Shown here: positions 1 to 8,682 of the stretch, in pieces
How the letters are laid out: every line of letters begins with the position of its first letter
Numbering within the stretch: position 1 is the stretch's first letter
Assembly: GCF_000690905.1 (NCBI RefSeq)
Contig: NZ_JMCL01000085.1
Coordinates: 1-38,721, forward strand
Direction of reading: 5' to 3'
DNA: 38,721 nt
Source: Pseudomonas sp. Ant30-3
GTDB taxonomy: Bacteria; Pseudomonadota; Gammaproteobacteria; Pseudomonadales; Pseudomonadaceae
The notes under the pieces: generated by a model
What the model saw: the letters and a program-made list of their open reading frames with translations, nothing else
Database searches by the model: none
What the model was told of the DNA's origin: nothing
Program-made: the position numbers and the translations under genes

Positions 1-125
1 GCGAGGGGGCTTGCCCCCGTTGGGGTGCGAAGCGCCCCCGAAACCAGACACCGCGATCTCGAATGAGAACGTTGCTGACCGGTTTTACGATTGCTTCGCA
101 ACCGAACGGGGGCAAGCCCCCTCGC
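1..125. repeat. REPIN-like inverted repeat pair
   Basis: Positions 1-21 and 105-125 are perfect reverse complements; each arm contains the core GGGGGCTTGCCCCC. Two inverted REP palindromes a short distance apart form the typical Pseudomonas REPIN. The left arm starts at the first base of the window, so the element may extend further left. It lies between the upstream gene outside the window and ispH. Confidence 0.75.
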
Positions 126-215
126 CACATGAGCCCAGTGCCACAAAAGGCTCGCTGCCACAGTACGTTTTTCAATGTTTCCGCTATTTCTTGCGCGCAA
201 GACACGAGGCACAGC

Positions 216-1163
216 ATGCAAATCAAACTCGCCAATCCCCGTGGCTTCTGCGCCGGTGTGGACCGGGCGATCGAAATCGTCAACCGCGCTCTGGAAGTCT
301 TCGGGCCGCCGATCTATGTGCGCCACGAAGTGGTCCACAACAAATTCGTCGTCGAAGACCTGCGCGCTCGCGGTGCGATCTTCGTTGAAGAACTGGAGCA
401 GGTGCCGGACGACGTCATCGTGATCTTCAGTGCCCACGGCGTTTCCCAGGCGGTGCGCACCGAAGCCGCCGGGCGTGGCCTGAAGGTGTTCGACGCAACT
501 TGCCCGCTGGTGACCAAGGTCCATATCGAAGTCGCACGGTACAGCCGCGACGGCCGTGAATGCATCCTCATCGGCCACGCCGGCCATCCGGAAGTCGAAG
601 GCACCATGGGCCAGTACGATGGCAGCAATGGTGGCGCTATTTATCTGGTCGAAGACGAAAAAGACGTTGCCTCGTTGCAGGTGGTTAATCCCGAGAAACT
701 GGCTTTCGTGACCCAGACGACTTTGTCGATGGACGATACCAGCCGCGTTATCGACGCCTTGCGTACACGTTTCCCGGCCATCGGCGGCCCGCGCAAGGAC
801 GACATCTGCTACGCCACGCAAAACCGTCAGGATGCGGTAAAGCAACTGGCTGACGAATGCGACGTGGTGCTGGTGGTCGGCAGCCCGAACAGCTCCAACT
901 CCAATCGCCTGCGTGAGCTGGCCGAACGCATGGCCACCCCGGCTTACCTGATCGATGGCGCCGAAGACCTGCAAAAGAGCTGGTTCGACGGTGTCGAGCG
1001 GATCGGCATCACCGCTGGTGCCTCCGCCCCGGAAGTGCTGGTGCGCGGCGTGATTCAGCAGTTACAGGCGTGGGGTGCGACTGGCGCTGACGAGTTGGAC
1101 GGACGTGAAGAGAACATCACGTTCTCCATGCCCAAGGAGCTGCGCGTGCGGTCGCTGCTTTAA
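216..1163 (+). CDS. ispH: 4-hydroxy-3-methylbut-2-enyl diphosphate reductase IspH
   Basis: This 315-residue protein catalyses the last step of the MEP isoprenoid pathway, reducing HMBPP to IPP and DMAPP with an iron-sulfur cluster. The three cluster cysteines are visible: C12 in PRGFCAGV, C96 in DATCPLV and C198 in DDICYAT. The family's catalytic glutamate, E126, sits in HPEVEGT. The ATG at 216 was chosen because GAGG lies six bases upstream and the protein then begins MQIKLANPRGFCAG, as the family does; a longer upstream reading is not conserved-looking. Its TAA overlaps tail to tail with the stop of the opposing fimT gene. In other pseudomonads it ends the ileS-lspA-fkpB-ispH operon. Confidence 0.97.
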   Translation: MQIKLANPRGFCAGVDRAIEIVNRALEVFGPPIYVRHEVVHNKFVVEDLRARGAIFVEELEQVPDDVIVIFSAHGVSQAVRTEAAGRGLKVFDATCPLVTKVHIEVARYSRDGRECILIGHAGHPEVEGTMGQYDGSNGGAIYLVEDEKDVASLQVVNPEKLAFVTQTTLSMDDTSRVIDALRTRFPAIGGPRKDDICYATQNRQDAVKQLADECDVVLVVGSPNSSNSNRLRELAERMATPAYLIDGAEDLQKSWFDGVERIGITAGASAPEVLVRGVIQQLQAWGATGADELDGREENITFSMPKELRVRSLL

Positions 1164-1687
1164 GTCTTCTCCGTCTGGCACCGGGCCTGCTCAGCCTCTT
1201 TGTTGAACAGCCTGGTCCGACCGGACGGTGACAGTACTATCTGAAGCCTGCTCACCGGCTCAACGCTGTCGCAGAAATGCAGCGTCCCGCCCTGAAATTC
1301 GCCGTGTGGCATATAAGGTTCACCCAGGCTGGTGAAGCGAATGTAATGTTTTACCCACTTGTTGCCGATAACCTTTACGCGATCGCTGTTTGCGTGCTCG
1401 GCTATCACAGGATTATCGCTGTCGTCCGGACCATTTCCAGTAATGTCCAGTATGATTCGCCAACCCTGACTCCAGTCACCATTGATGCCGTAAATCATCG
1501 CGACTTCATTGCGCGAGATGGCGAGGGTTCTGGCGGTGCGTATCCCGCTGATGATCGACTGCGCTGCTTCATCGCGGTGGGTCGATTGTGTCAATGCGGC
1601 AAAGGCTGGGCTTACCAGTAGCAGAACAATCCCGGCAATCATCAGTCCCATAAGCAGTTCGATCAGGCCGAAGCCTCGCTGGTGCAT
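1160..1687 (-). CDS. fimT: GspH/FimT family minor pseudopilin (FimT-like)
   Basis: This 175-residue type IV pilin-like protein has a short leader ending MHQRG, then FGLIELLMGLMIAGIV, the prepilin peptidase site and hydrophobic helix with Glu at mature position 5. The rest fits the GspH/FimT soluble domain. The start at 1687 has a strong AGGAGG six bases upstream on the minus strand; the longer reading from 1738 lacks one. It is divergent from fimU, as fimT is in P. aeruginosa, and converges on ispH with a four-base overlap of stop codons. FimT proteins bind DNA in some species' natural transformation, but that role here is only inference. Confidence 0.85.
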   Translation of the reverse strand: MHQRGFGLIELLMGLMIAGIVLLLVSPAFAALTQSTHRDEAAQSIISGIRTARTLAISRNEVAMIYGINGDWSQGWRIILDITGNGPDDSDNPVIAEHANSDRVKVIGNKWVKHYIRFTSLGEPYMPHGEFQGGTLHFCDSVEPVSRLQIVLSPSGRTRLFNKEAEQARCQTEKT

Positions 1688-1715
1688 GTCATGTCCTCCT
1701 TGAGTGACTGCGGCC

Positions 1716-1732
1716 CACGCAATCCTTGCGTG
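1716..1732. promoter_or_regulatory. Perfect inverted repeat in the fimT/fimU divergent intergenic region
   Basis: CACGCAA (1716-1722) and TTGCGTG (1726-1732) are perfect inverted arms separated by TCC. Weaker outer arms TGACT (1705-1709) and AGTCA (1733-1737) continue the symmetry. The position between two divergent pilin genes suits an operator. I do not recognise the regulator. Confidence 0.35.
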
Positions 1733-1817
1733 AGTCATGGCAAAACTACGTTACATCTGTCGGTCGTATGTTTTAGCGTGTAGAAGCAGGTATAGCCGAC
1801 GGCAGCGGAGGGCACCG

Positions 1818-2291
1818 ATGGATCTTCGTACAAAAGGTTTCACGCTGATCGAGTTGCTGGTCGCGCTCGCGGTGTTCCTGATCCTGATCACAATGGCAGT
1901 GCCGGCTTTTACCCGTTCGGTGCAATCGACCAAGGCCGACACCGAAATCGGTGACCTGCAACGTGCCTTGAATTACGCCCGGCTGGAGGCGATTGATCGC
2001 GGGATCACCACCCGTGTGCGTCCCACGAACGCTGGCGGCGCCTGGACCGGTGAAATTTCGGTCTACGACGGTACTGGCGATCAGCCGAAAGTATTGCGTG
2101 TTGTTCCCGCGATGAGCAGCGGAGCCGCTCTGACGCTACCCTTGGGAGTGACCGCCATCGACTTCAATAATCTGGGCGGTTTGTCGGCACCGGCCATGCC
2201 GGTGGTGATCGACTATGTGCTGGGGGCGCAAAGCAGAAGGCTTAATGTGTGTCTGAACGGGCGAATTCTATTGGGCGGAAACTGCGGATGA
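1818..2291 (+). CDS. fimU: GspH/FimT family minor pilin (FimU-like)
   Basis: This 157-residue minor pilin is the first gene of the pilus tip operon. Leader MDLRTKG is followed by FTLIELLVALAVFLILITMAVPAF, with the Gly/Phe cleavage site and Glu5. The C-terminus holds two cysteines (VCLNG and GGNCG) that could form a disulfide. The ATG at 1818 was chosen for GGAGGG about six bases upstream. Its TGA overlaps the ATG of pilV (ATGA at 2288-2291). In P. aeruginosa FimU, PilV, PilW, PilX and PilE form the minor-pilin priming complex carrying PilY1; the position here supports the same role. FimT and FimU are related, so the exact name rests on synteny. Confidence 0.82.
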   Translation: MDLRTKGFTLIELLVALAVFLILITMAVPAFTRSVQSTKADTEIGDLQRALNYARLEAIDRGITTRVRPTNAGGAWTGEISVYDGTGDQPKVLRVVPAMSSGAALTLPLGVTAIDFNNLGGLSAPAMPVVIDYVLGAQSRRLNVCLNGRILLGGNCG

Positions 2292-2737
2292 GGGGACGGA
2301 GCAAGGTGGCTCAGGAGGGCACGACGCTGATCGAAGTACTGGTCGCGCTGTTGATTCTGACCGTGGGTTTGCTGGGTGCGGCGGCGTTTCAGCTCAATGC
2401 GCTGAAGTACACCGATAGCTCGCGGATGACCAGTCAGGCGAGCTTCATCGCTTATGACATGATGGACCGCATTCGCGCGAACTCGGGAGCCGATTACACC
2501 GGCACGCCGCCTACGGCCCCCAACCTGAGCGTCGCCCGGGATCAGGACCTTTACGACTTCACTACCAACATCGTGGATTCTTTGGGCGCGACCGCGACCG
2601 GCAGCGTCAAGCTCGATAAGCGCGACTACACGATCACCATCACTTGGGACGACTCAAGAGCGGCGAATGTCGCCGATACCCGGCGCAGTTTTGTCCTTGT
2701 CAGTCGCGCCAGCATTGATCCGGTGGCGACACCATGA
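2288..2737 (+). CDS. pilV: Minor pilin PilV
   Basis: This 149-residue type IV pilus modification/minor pilin protein has a charged leader ending QEG, then TTLIEVLVALLILTVGLLG, the PilV-type N-terminal helix with Glu5 (mature residue 1 is Thr, not Phe). It contains the family-typical stretch after the helix, with MMDRIRAN near residue 60. The ATG at 2288 overlaps the fimU stop, and its TGA overlaps the pilW ATG at 2734, so translation is probably coupled. The protein acts in the inner membrane and at the pilus tip as part of the priming complex. Confidence 0.9.
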   Translation: MRGRSKVAQEGTTLIEVLVALLILTVGLLGAAAFQLNALKYTDSSRMTSQASFIAYDMMDRIRANSGADYTGTPPTAPNLSVARDQDLYDFTTNIVDSLGATATGSVKLDKRDYTITITWDDSRAANVADTRRSFVLVSRASIDPVATP

Positions 2738-3447
2738 ACCACACGAGCAAAGGTTTCGGCCTGATCGAATTGCTGATTGCGTTGGTGTTGAGCCTGGTGG
2801 TGGTGCTTGGCGTGGCACAGATATTCATTTCGGCCAAGAACACGTTCGTGAGCCAGAACACAGCGGCGAACATGCAGGAAGATGCGCGGTTCGTCCTGAG
2901 CAAAATGATTCAGGAAATTCGTATGGTCGGCATGTTTGGTTGCCTTGGCACGATTACAGACGTAAGTAAGGGAGCCAGTTTTTATCCCAGTCAACTCGCG
3001 CCGATCAGTTGGGACAATGCCACCGCGAAGCTGACGCTGGTGACGGCTGATGTCGGGGCCGGCGGTGGTGCGCCGACCTGGACCGTGATTTCCAACTGCC
3101 GAAATGTGGCCACTGCTTACTCCGACGCGCGCATTCCCGCAGCGGGTGAGCAGGCCTTCCCGATTCGCCGTCTGATTTACACCCTCAAGGACAAGCAGCT
3201 GACCATGGGCGTTGGCACTGGAAACCCGAATCAATACGTACTGGTGGATAACGTCAGGGACTTCAAAGTGAGTTTCGGTCTGGCCAGTTCTGCAACTGAT
3301 GATTCCGCTTCCAGCTACAGCCTCAACCCGACCGACGCGGCACGAATCCGCAGCGTACGGCTGACGCTGATCCTCAGTGATCCGGACGAGCGCGTCCGGG
3401 ATCAGACCTTCAACGTGGTTGCCGCTTTGCGCAACCGCCTGCCATGA
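2734..3447 (+). CDS. pilW: Minor pilin PilW
   Basis: This 237-residue protein has leader MNHTSKG and then FGLIELLIALVLSLVVVLGVAQIF, with prepilin cleavage after Gly and Glu5. The following segment, NMQEDARFVLSKMIQEIRMVGMFGC, is characteristic of PilW. The gene starts inside the pilV stop (ATGA) and ends next to pilX (ATGA at 3444-3447). In the family PilW works with PilX in the pseudopilin complex that starts pilus assembly and displays PilY1. No strong Shine-Dalgarno precedes it, which fits translational coupling. Confidence 0.9.
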   Translation: MNHTSKGFGLIELLIALVLSLVVVLGVAQIFISAKNTFVSQNTAANMQEDARFVLSKMIQEIRMVGMFGCLGTITDVSKGASFYPSQLAPISWDNATAKLTLVTADVGAGGGAPTWTVISNCRNVATAYSDARIPAAGEQAFPIRRLIYTLKDKQLTMGVGTGNPNQYVLVDNVRDFKVSFGLASSATDDSASSYSLNPTDAARIRSVRLTLILSDPDERVRDQTFNVVAALRNRLP

Positions 3448-3458
3448 AGGGCGCACTG

Positions 3459-3923
3459 ATGAACACGTCTCCTGAGTCCCAGCGCGGTATGGCGTTGCTG
3501 GTCAGCCTGGTATTTTTGCTGTTGCTGACACTGATCGGTGTTTCGTCGATGCAGAACGCCAACCTGCAGGAAAAAATGGCCAGCAGCGTGACGCTGCGCA
3601 ATCAGTCTTTTCAGATCGCCGAAGCGGCGTTGCGCATCGGCGAGAGCGCTGTTCAGGCGGAAACCTATACCTTGGCGCCGTGTGCAGGCGTTCAGTGTCT
3701 GCCGCCAAAAGATGCATTGACTCTGACCACCGCAGGCACCTGGTCGGGAGTCACATGGGTCGCAGCCGGTAAAGGTTTTTACGGGGTGCAAAATATCGGC
3801 ACCACCCTGGACGCCGTGAATGTGCCCAGCGGCACCTCGGCGACGCTTTATCGGGTCACGGCAGTGGCAATCGTTGGCGACAACGTTCGTAGTGTGGTGG
3901 AGAGCGTCTATGCCAAGTTCTGA
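3459..3923 (+). CDS. pilX: Minor pilin PilX
   Basis: This protein of 154 residues starts MNTSPESQRG, then MALLVSLVFLLLLTLIGVSSMQ, matching the PilX N-terminal domain. Mature position 5 is valine, not glutamate. PilX and GspK are expected at the tip of the helix, where Glu5 is dispensable, so this is a family trait and not damage. I chose ATG 3459 because AAGGG lies seven bases upstream; an ATG at 3444 overlaps the pilW stop but lacks a ribosome site and would add five residues. The 3' end overlaps pilY1 by 14 bases. Confidence 0.86.
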   Translation: MNTSPESQRGMALLVSLVFLLLLTLIGVSSMQNANLQEKMASSVTLRNQSFQIAEAALRIGESAVQAETYTLAPCAGVQCLPPKDALTLTTAGTWSGVTWVAAGKGFYGVQNIGTTLDAVNVPSGTSATLYRVTAVAIVGDNVRSVVESVYAKF

Positions 3924-6900
3924 AAAGCGCGCCGGGTTATGGCAGTTGTTGTGCGGCGGGCTGTTGGGGTTGTACCTCGCGGCACCGGCCTATGCCTTTA
4001 CGCCGTCGGATTCGCCGTTGTTGAGTGCGGCGGCTGTTCCGCCGAATGTGATGTTGTTGATCGATGACTCGGGCAGCATGAATAACATCATCTGGGACCC
4101 GCTTTTCAAACCGGCAACCAACTACCCGCAAATCGCTTATTGCAACTCCAACACGTCATGTGATGGTGGTTTTAATCTGGACATGACCGATACCAATGTC
4201 CAGTTGTCCACCCTCAACCGCGGAGGTTGCTCGACCAACACGACCAATGGCCGATGGTATGGCTTCTATCGTGGTTCCAGATTGTCATCAGTTTGTCTCA
4301 AACTTCCGGACCCGGCTCGCAATGAGACCACGCGGTACACAGCCAACTACCTGTCTTATCTGTTGAGCAAGGCCGGCGGTGCGGATACAGATTTTACGAA
4401 CGGTGCAATCCCCGATGAAGTCCGCCTCACCGTTGCGCGGGATGTTTCAAAAAGTCTGGTCACCAGTAACCGTTCGTTGCGGATAGGCCTGGCAACGTTC
4501 AATCCGCCAGCGAGCGGCAACTCGGGGCCCGGTGGCTATATTGCCCGCGCCATCAGTGATCTGTCTCCCGTCGGCAGCGTTACCCAGGCCACTGCGAACA
4601 CCAACTACAACAACCTGATCAGCTCGATCAATGGTCTGGGCGCGGTCGCGAACACGCCTCTGGCAGAGGCCTATTACGAAATTACCCGTTACATGCGCGG
4701 ACTAGCGCCGTACTACAACTCGTCACCGAGTACCTACACCAGCCCCATCCAATACCGCTGCCAGAAAAACTATGGCGTAGTGATCACCGACGGCTTGCCG
4801 ACGTTTGACCGGACATTCCCGAACAATGATCCGCAGGCCATCGCCCAAGGTGGCCCCAGGCTGCCCAACTGGGATGGCAAAGGCAACGATGGCGACAACC
4901 CGCTCGGTGGCGATGGCGAAGGGGATTCGCTGTTTCTGGATGACATTGCCAAGTTTGCCTTCGACATCGACATGCGCAGTACCGGCGATGACGCTACCGG
5001 CAAAAGCTGGAACAGCGGAGATTTCCCCGTACAGAATATGAACACGTACACCGTAGGTTTCACGGCGGCTAACCAGATGTTGTCGGACGCTGCGAGTTAC
5101 GGGCAGGGTCGTTATTACCAGGCAACAGACAGTGCCGGGCTGAACGCGGCCCTATCGGCGGCGCTGCGCGACATCACCTCCAAGTCCGGCTCTGGCGGAA
5201 CCGGTGCCAGCAGTGGGTCCATCGTCGGCGTCGGGTCCTCGTATTACCAGACCAGCTACGATCCCAAGGATTGGCGCGGCACCATCAAATCCTATGGGTT
5301 CACCGCCACGGGGGCGGTCAACACTTCGACAGTTCTCTGGACCACGGACACGACGGTCGTGCCCGCGGCCACCGTGCCCATCTACCAATCGTGGAACAGC
5401 GCCAGCAACAAGCCAGTTACTCTGGCTTTCAATAATTTTGCACCGGCTCAACAAGCCTTGCTCAGTCAGAACCTGCCCCTGGGCATTACTGGCAACGATT
5501 TGGTGGAGTGGAGCAAAGGCACCAACAAAACCGGGTTGAAAGTCCGAACCGTGTTGCTCGGCGACATCATCAACTCGCCGCTGGTCCTCGCTTCGCCTTC
5601 CGAACAGACAGCCGCTGATCTGGTGGCCGATACCTCATACAGCGCCTTTCTGGCCACAAAAGCCGCCAACATGAGCACCAGCCTGGTGGTTAATGCCAAT
5701 GATGGTTTCGTCAGCGTCCTCAATGCGAGTGATGGCACTCGACGCTACGCCTATATGCCCACCAACGTGCTGCCGTCTTTGCACTATATTGCCGAGCCTT
5801 CCTACGCCAATGGTGTTGGCCACAAATTCCTGGTCGACGGTCAGCTCGGTGTTTTCGATGTCCAGTCTGGGAGTGCCTGGAAAACCGTGGCAGTCGGTGG
5901 GACGGGCGCGGGCGGCAAGACTTTTTATGCGTTGCAGTTGTTTGACGCAGCAGCCGGTAACGTGAATCGAGCTTTGTGGGAAATCAGCGCGCCGGCCTCA
6001 TCCATCCCCGCTAACGTTTTTAATGATTTGGGTTATGCCTACGCCCGGCCGGAAGTGGCACGGCTGGCCGATGGTCGTTGGGCGGCCTTCATCTCGAATG
6101 GCTACGGCAGCAATTCCGGAGTGGCGGCGCTTTACGTGGTGGATATCCGCGACGGATCGCTGATCAAGAAAATCGTCGTCAACAGCGCGGACACCAACAA
6201 TGGTCTGTCTTCGGTCAAGCTCAGGGTCAACTCGCAGAATGTGGTTCAGGCGGCTTACGGCGGAGACCTGAAGGGCCAGTTATGGAAATTCAACCTGAGC
6301 GGCATCTCGACCGACACTTGGGGCGTCGCGTTTTCCGGCAAGCCGTTATTCACCACCGCAGGAGGCGCATCCCAGCCTATCACCGCGCAACCGCTGCTTG
6401 CGGACAACTCACTGGGCGGCAAATTCGTGTTTTTCGGTACCGGCAAATTTAACGAGACCGTCGACAAAACCAACAAGGACCTTCAGGCGTTCTATGCGGT
6501 GTGGGACGCCGAAGGTGGCTCAGGACAGATCACCACGGCCAATCTGCAACTCCAGTCGGTGACCGGGGTAGTCTCGGGCAGTACGGGGCAGTTCATCACC
6601 ACCAGCCAGAATGAAGTTTCTTACCCGGCGAAAAAAGGCTGGTATCTGCCTCTGGCGTACAACAACGTATTGACGGGTGAGCGAGTGATCAATCAAGCGG
6701 CGCTGGTGCTTGGCCGGATTGTTTTCACCACGGCTATCGTCGATACCACGGACCCCTGCGCCAGTTTTGGTACGGGCAAGTTGGTCGAACTGGATGCGTT
6801 CAACGGTAAGATGCTCAACTATGCAGTGCTCGATACCGGTAACGACGGCGTGGTCGACAGCTCGGACATGATCACCAGTGGCGTGGTCTTCTCCGGCGGG

Positions 6901-7032
6901 ATTCCGATCCTCAACGCCATCGTCAACGGCGGGACGGGCAAGCTCGTGGGCGACACCAGTGCGACGGTGACCAAACTGACTGAAAAGGGCGGCGGCGGAA
7001 GCCGCCGCATCATGTGGCGACAAATACAGTAA
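3910..7032 (+). CDS. pilY1: Type IV pilus tip adhesin/biogenesis protein PilY1
   Basis: This 1040-residue secreted protein has a signal peptide ending APAYA (about residue 29). An N-terminal von Willebrand A-like domain follows, with the MIDAS motif DDSGS (D52, S54, S56) and a later VITDG near residue 295. The C-terminal half is the PilC/PilY1 beta-propeller domain. It contains a calcium-loop sequence DTGNDGVVD at residues 975-983, like the loop that controls retraction in P. aeruginosa PilY1. Start 3910 has GGAG seven bases upstream and overlaps pilX. It is shorter than my recollection of the P. aeruginosa protein (about 1160 residues). No pilY2 lies between it and pilE. Confidence 0.92.
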   Translation: MPSSEKRAGLWQLLCGGLLGLYLAAPAYAFTPSDSPLLSAAAVPPNVMLLIDDSGSMNNIIWDPLFKPATNYPQIAYCNSNTSCDGGFNLDMTDTNVQLSTLNRGGCSTNTTNGRWYGFYRGSRLSSVCLKLPDPARNETTRYTANYLSYLLSKAGGADTDFTNGAIPDEVRLTVARDVSKSLVTSNRSLRIGLATFNPPASGNSGPGGYIARAISDLSPVGSVTQATANTNYNNLISSINGLGAVANTPLAEAYYEITRYMRGLAPYYNSSPSTYTSPIQYRCQKNYGVVITDGLPTFDRTFPNNDPQAIAQGGPRLPNWDGKGNDGDNPLGGDGEGDSLFLDDIAKFAFDIDMRSTGDDATGKSWNSGDFPVQNMNTYTVGFTAANQMLSDAASYGQGRYYQATDSAGLNAALSAALRDITSKSGSGGTGASSGSIVGVGSSYYQTSYDPKDWRGTIKSYGFTATGAVNTSTVLWTTDTTVVPAATVPIYQSWNSASNKPVTLAFNNFAPAQQALLSQNLPLGITGNDLVEWSKGTNKTGLKVRTVLLGDIINSPLVLASPSEQTAADLVADTSYSAFLATKAANMSTSLVVNANDGFVSVLNASDGTRRYAYMPTNVLPSLHYIAEPSYANGVGHKFLVDGQLGVFDVQSGSAWKTVAVGGTGAGGKTFYALQLFDAAAGNVNRALWEISAPASSIPANVFNDLGYAYARPEVARLADGRWAAFISNGYGSNSGVAALYVVDIRDGSLIKKIVVNSADTNNGLSSVKLRVNSQNVVQAAYGGDLKGQLWKFNLSGISTDTWGVAFSGKPLFTTAGGASQPITAQPLLADNSLGGKFVFFGTGKFNETVDKTNKDLQAFYAVWDAEGGSGQITTANLQLQSVTGVVSGSTGQFITTSQNEVSYPAKKGWYLPLAYNNVLTGERVINQAALVLGRIVFTTAIVDTTDPCASFGTGKLVELDAFNGKMLNYAVLDTGNDGVVDSSDMITSGVVFSGGIPILNAIVNGGTGKLVGDTSATVTKLTEKGGGGSRRIMWRQIQ

Positions 7033-7045
7033 GCGAGAGCTGAGC

Positions 7046-7456
7046 ATGCGCAGAAACAACCGAGGCTTTACCCTGATCGAAATCCTGATCGTGGTGGCGA
7101 TCATCGGCATCATCATCACCATCGGTTACCCCAGCCTCACTGAATACGTGAACAAGGGACGTCGGGCGGAAGTGGCGGGGCTGCTGTCCGAGCAGGCGCA
7201 GATCCTCGAACGCTTCTACTCGAACCAGGGCCAGGGCCGCTACAAGGATGCAACCGGGCTCAGCGCTGGAAATGATTTCTACACAATCGACAAATCCCTG
7301 GTGGTCGACCAGGCGTTTACGCTGATCGCAGTGCGTAGGCCTGATAAAGCCATGGCCGCAGACAAGTGCGGCGACTTCCGAATCAGCAACACCGGTGTCC
7401 GCGACATTATTAATGCCAAGGCAGGCGTCGTGGCCAAAGACTGCTGGGGTCGCTGA
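7046..7456 (+). CDS. pilE: Minor pilin PilE
   Basis: This 136-residue pilin-like protein has leader MRRNNRG and then FTLIEILIVVAIIGIIITIGYPSLTEYV, a textbook type IVa prepilin site with Phe1 and Glu5. A cysteine pair (DKCGDF and KDCWGR) near the C-terminus probably closes the D-region by a disulfide, as in PilE and PilA pilins. It is the last gene of the fimU-pilE operon, 13 bases after pilY1. It most likely couples the minor pilin complex to the major pilin PilA. Confidence 0.9.
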   Translation: MRRNNRGFTLIEILIVVAIIGIIITIGYPSLTEYVNKGRRAEVAGLLSEQAQILERFYSNQGQGRYKDATGLSAGNDFYTIDKSLVVDQAFTLIAVRRPDKAMAADKCGDFRISNTGVRDIINAKAGVVAKDCWGR

Positions 7457-7465
7457 GTTTTTCTT

Positions 7466-7482
7466 GGGCGCCCTTTGCGCCC
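7466..7482 (+). terminator. Short GC hairpin after pilE
   Basis: GGGCGC (7466-7471) pairs with GCGCCC (7477-7482) around the loop CCTTT. The tract after it is only weakly T-rich, so it is a weak terminator or processing hairpin between pilE and thiO. Confidence 0.35.
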
Positions 7483-7509
7483 TGTCTATTTCCCGGTTGG
7501 ATCAGAAAC

Positions 7510-8610
7510 ATGACCATGCAACAACAAGTGGTGATCGTCGGCGGTGGTGTAATCGGCCTGCTGACCGCATTCAACCTTGCCTCACATGTAACCAGCGTGG
7601 TGCTGCTGGATCGCGCGAATGTCGGCCAGGAATCGTCGTGGGCGGGCGGCGGTATCGTTTCACCGCTTTACCCGTGGCGTTACAGCCCGGCCGTTACCGC
7701 GTTGGCGCATTGGTCGCAGGACTTCTATCCACAGCTGGGCGAGCGTCTGTTTGCGGCGACCGGAGTTGATCCTGAAGTTCATACCACCGGGTTGTACTGG
7801 CTAGATCTGGATGACGAAGCCGATGCACTGGCATGGGCCAAACGGGAGAGTCGTCCGCTGCGGGCGGTGGACATTTCGGTGGTTCATGACGCGGTGCCGG
7901 TACTGGGCAGCGGACTCTCTCGCGCCATCTACATGGCTGACGTCGCCAATGTGCGTAATCCACGCTTGGTCAAATCGCTCAAGGCGGCGCTCCTGGCGCT
8001 GCCAAACGTGACGATTCACGAGCAGTGCGAGGTCAGCGGCTTCATCCGTGGAGGAGATAAAGTCATCGGAGTGCAAACCAGCACGGGCGACGTTCACGCA
8101 GAGCAGGTGGTTTTGACCGCAGGCGCCTGGAGCGGGGAGCTGCTCAAAAAGCTCGGGCTCGAGTTGCCGGTGGAGCCGGTAAAAGGCCAGATGATTTTGT
8201 ACAAATGTGCAGCGGATTTCCTGCCGAGCATGGTGCTGGCCAAAGGTCGTTACGCCGTTCCTCGCCGCGACGGACACATCCTGATTGGCAGCACGCTGGA
8301 GCACGAAGGTTTCGACAAGACGCCCACCCATTCCGCGCTGGAAAGCCTGAAAGCCTCGGCAGTTGAACTGATCCCGGCATTGGCGGGCGCCGAGGTGGTG
8401 GGGCACTGGGCTGGCTTGCGTCCGGGATCGCCGGAGGGCATTCCTTACATTGGGCAAGTGCCGGGGTTCGAGGGGTTGTGGCTCAACTGCGGGCACTACC
8501 GAAATGGTCTGGTGTTGGCGCCAGCGTCGTGTCAGCTGTTTGCCGATGTGATGTTGGGGAGGGCGCCGATTATCGACCCGGTGCCGTATGCGCCAGGTGG
8601 GCGAATCTGA
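7510..8610 (+). CDS. thiO: Glycine oxidase ThiO
   Basis: This 366-residue FAD-dependent amine oxidase of the DAO family oxidises glycine to iminoacetate for the thiazole part of thiamine. The N-terminal dinucleotide fold VVIVGGGVIGLLTAF (residues 7-21) carries the GxGxxG motif. GIVSPLYPW and the C-terminal GHWAGLRPGSPEGIPYIG and NCGHYRNGL are DAO/ThiO signatures contacting FAD and substrate. The ATG at 7510 is used; a second ATG at 7516 is possible. In P. putida and P. aeruginosa thiO also sits beside the pilus genes although it has no pilus role. It lies 53 bases after pilE, so it may be partly cotranscribed. Confidence 0.9.
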   Translation: MTMQQQVVIVGGGVIGLLTAFNLASHVTSVVLLDRANVGQESSWAGGGIVSPLYPWRYSPAVTALAHWSQDFYPQLGERLFAATGVDPEVHTTGLYWLDLDDEADALAWAKRESRPLRAVDISVVHDAVPVLGSGLSRAIYMADVANVRNPRLVKSLKAALLALPNVTIHEQCEVSGFIRGGDKVIGVQTSTGDVHAEQVVLTAGAWSGELLKKLGLELPVEPVKGQMILYKCAADFLPSMVLAKGRYAVPRRDGHILIGSTLEHEGFDKTPTHSALESLKASAVELIPALAGAEVVGHWAGLRPGSPEGIPYIGQVPGFEGLWLNCGHYRNGLVLAPASCQLFADVMLGRAPIIDPVPYAPGGRI

Positions 8611-8618
8611 CAGAAAAA

Positions 8619-8672
8619 GATCGCAGCCTGCGGCAGCTCCTACAGAGGGATGCGTGCTGCGAAGGCTGCGAT
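8619..8672. repeat. Degenerate REP palindrome between thiO and pilR
   Basis: ATCGCAGCCT (8620-8629) and AGGCTGCGAT (8663-8672) are perfect inverted arms, and CGGCAGCTCCTAC beside the left arm is a common P. fluorescens REP sequence. It lies between the convergent 3' ends of thiO and pilR and may also end transcription from either side. Confidence 0.6.
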
Positions 8673-8682
8673 ATCTCGGGCC

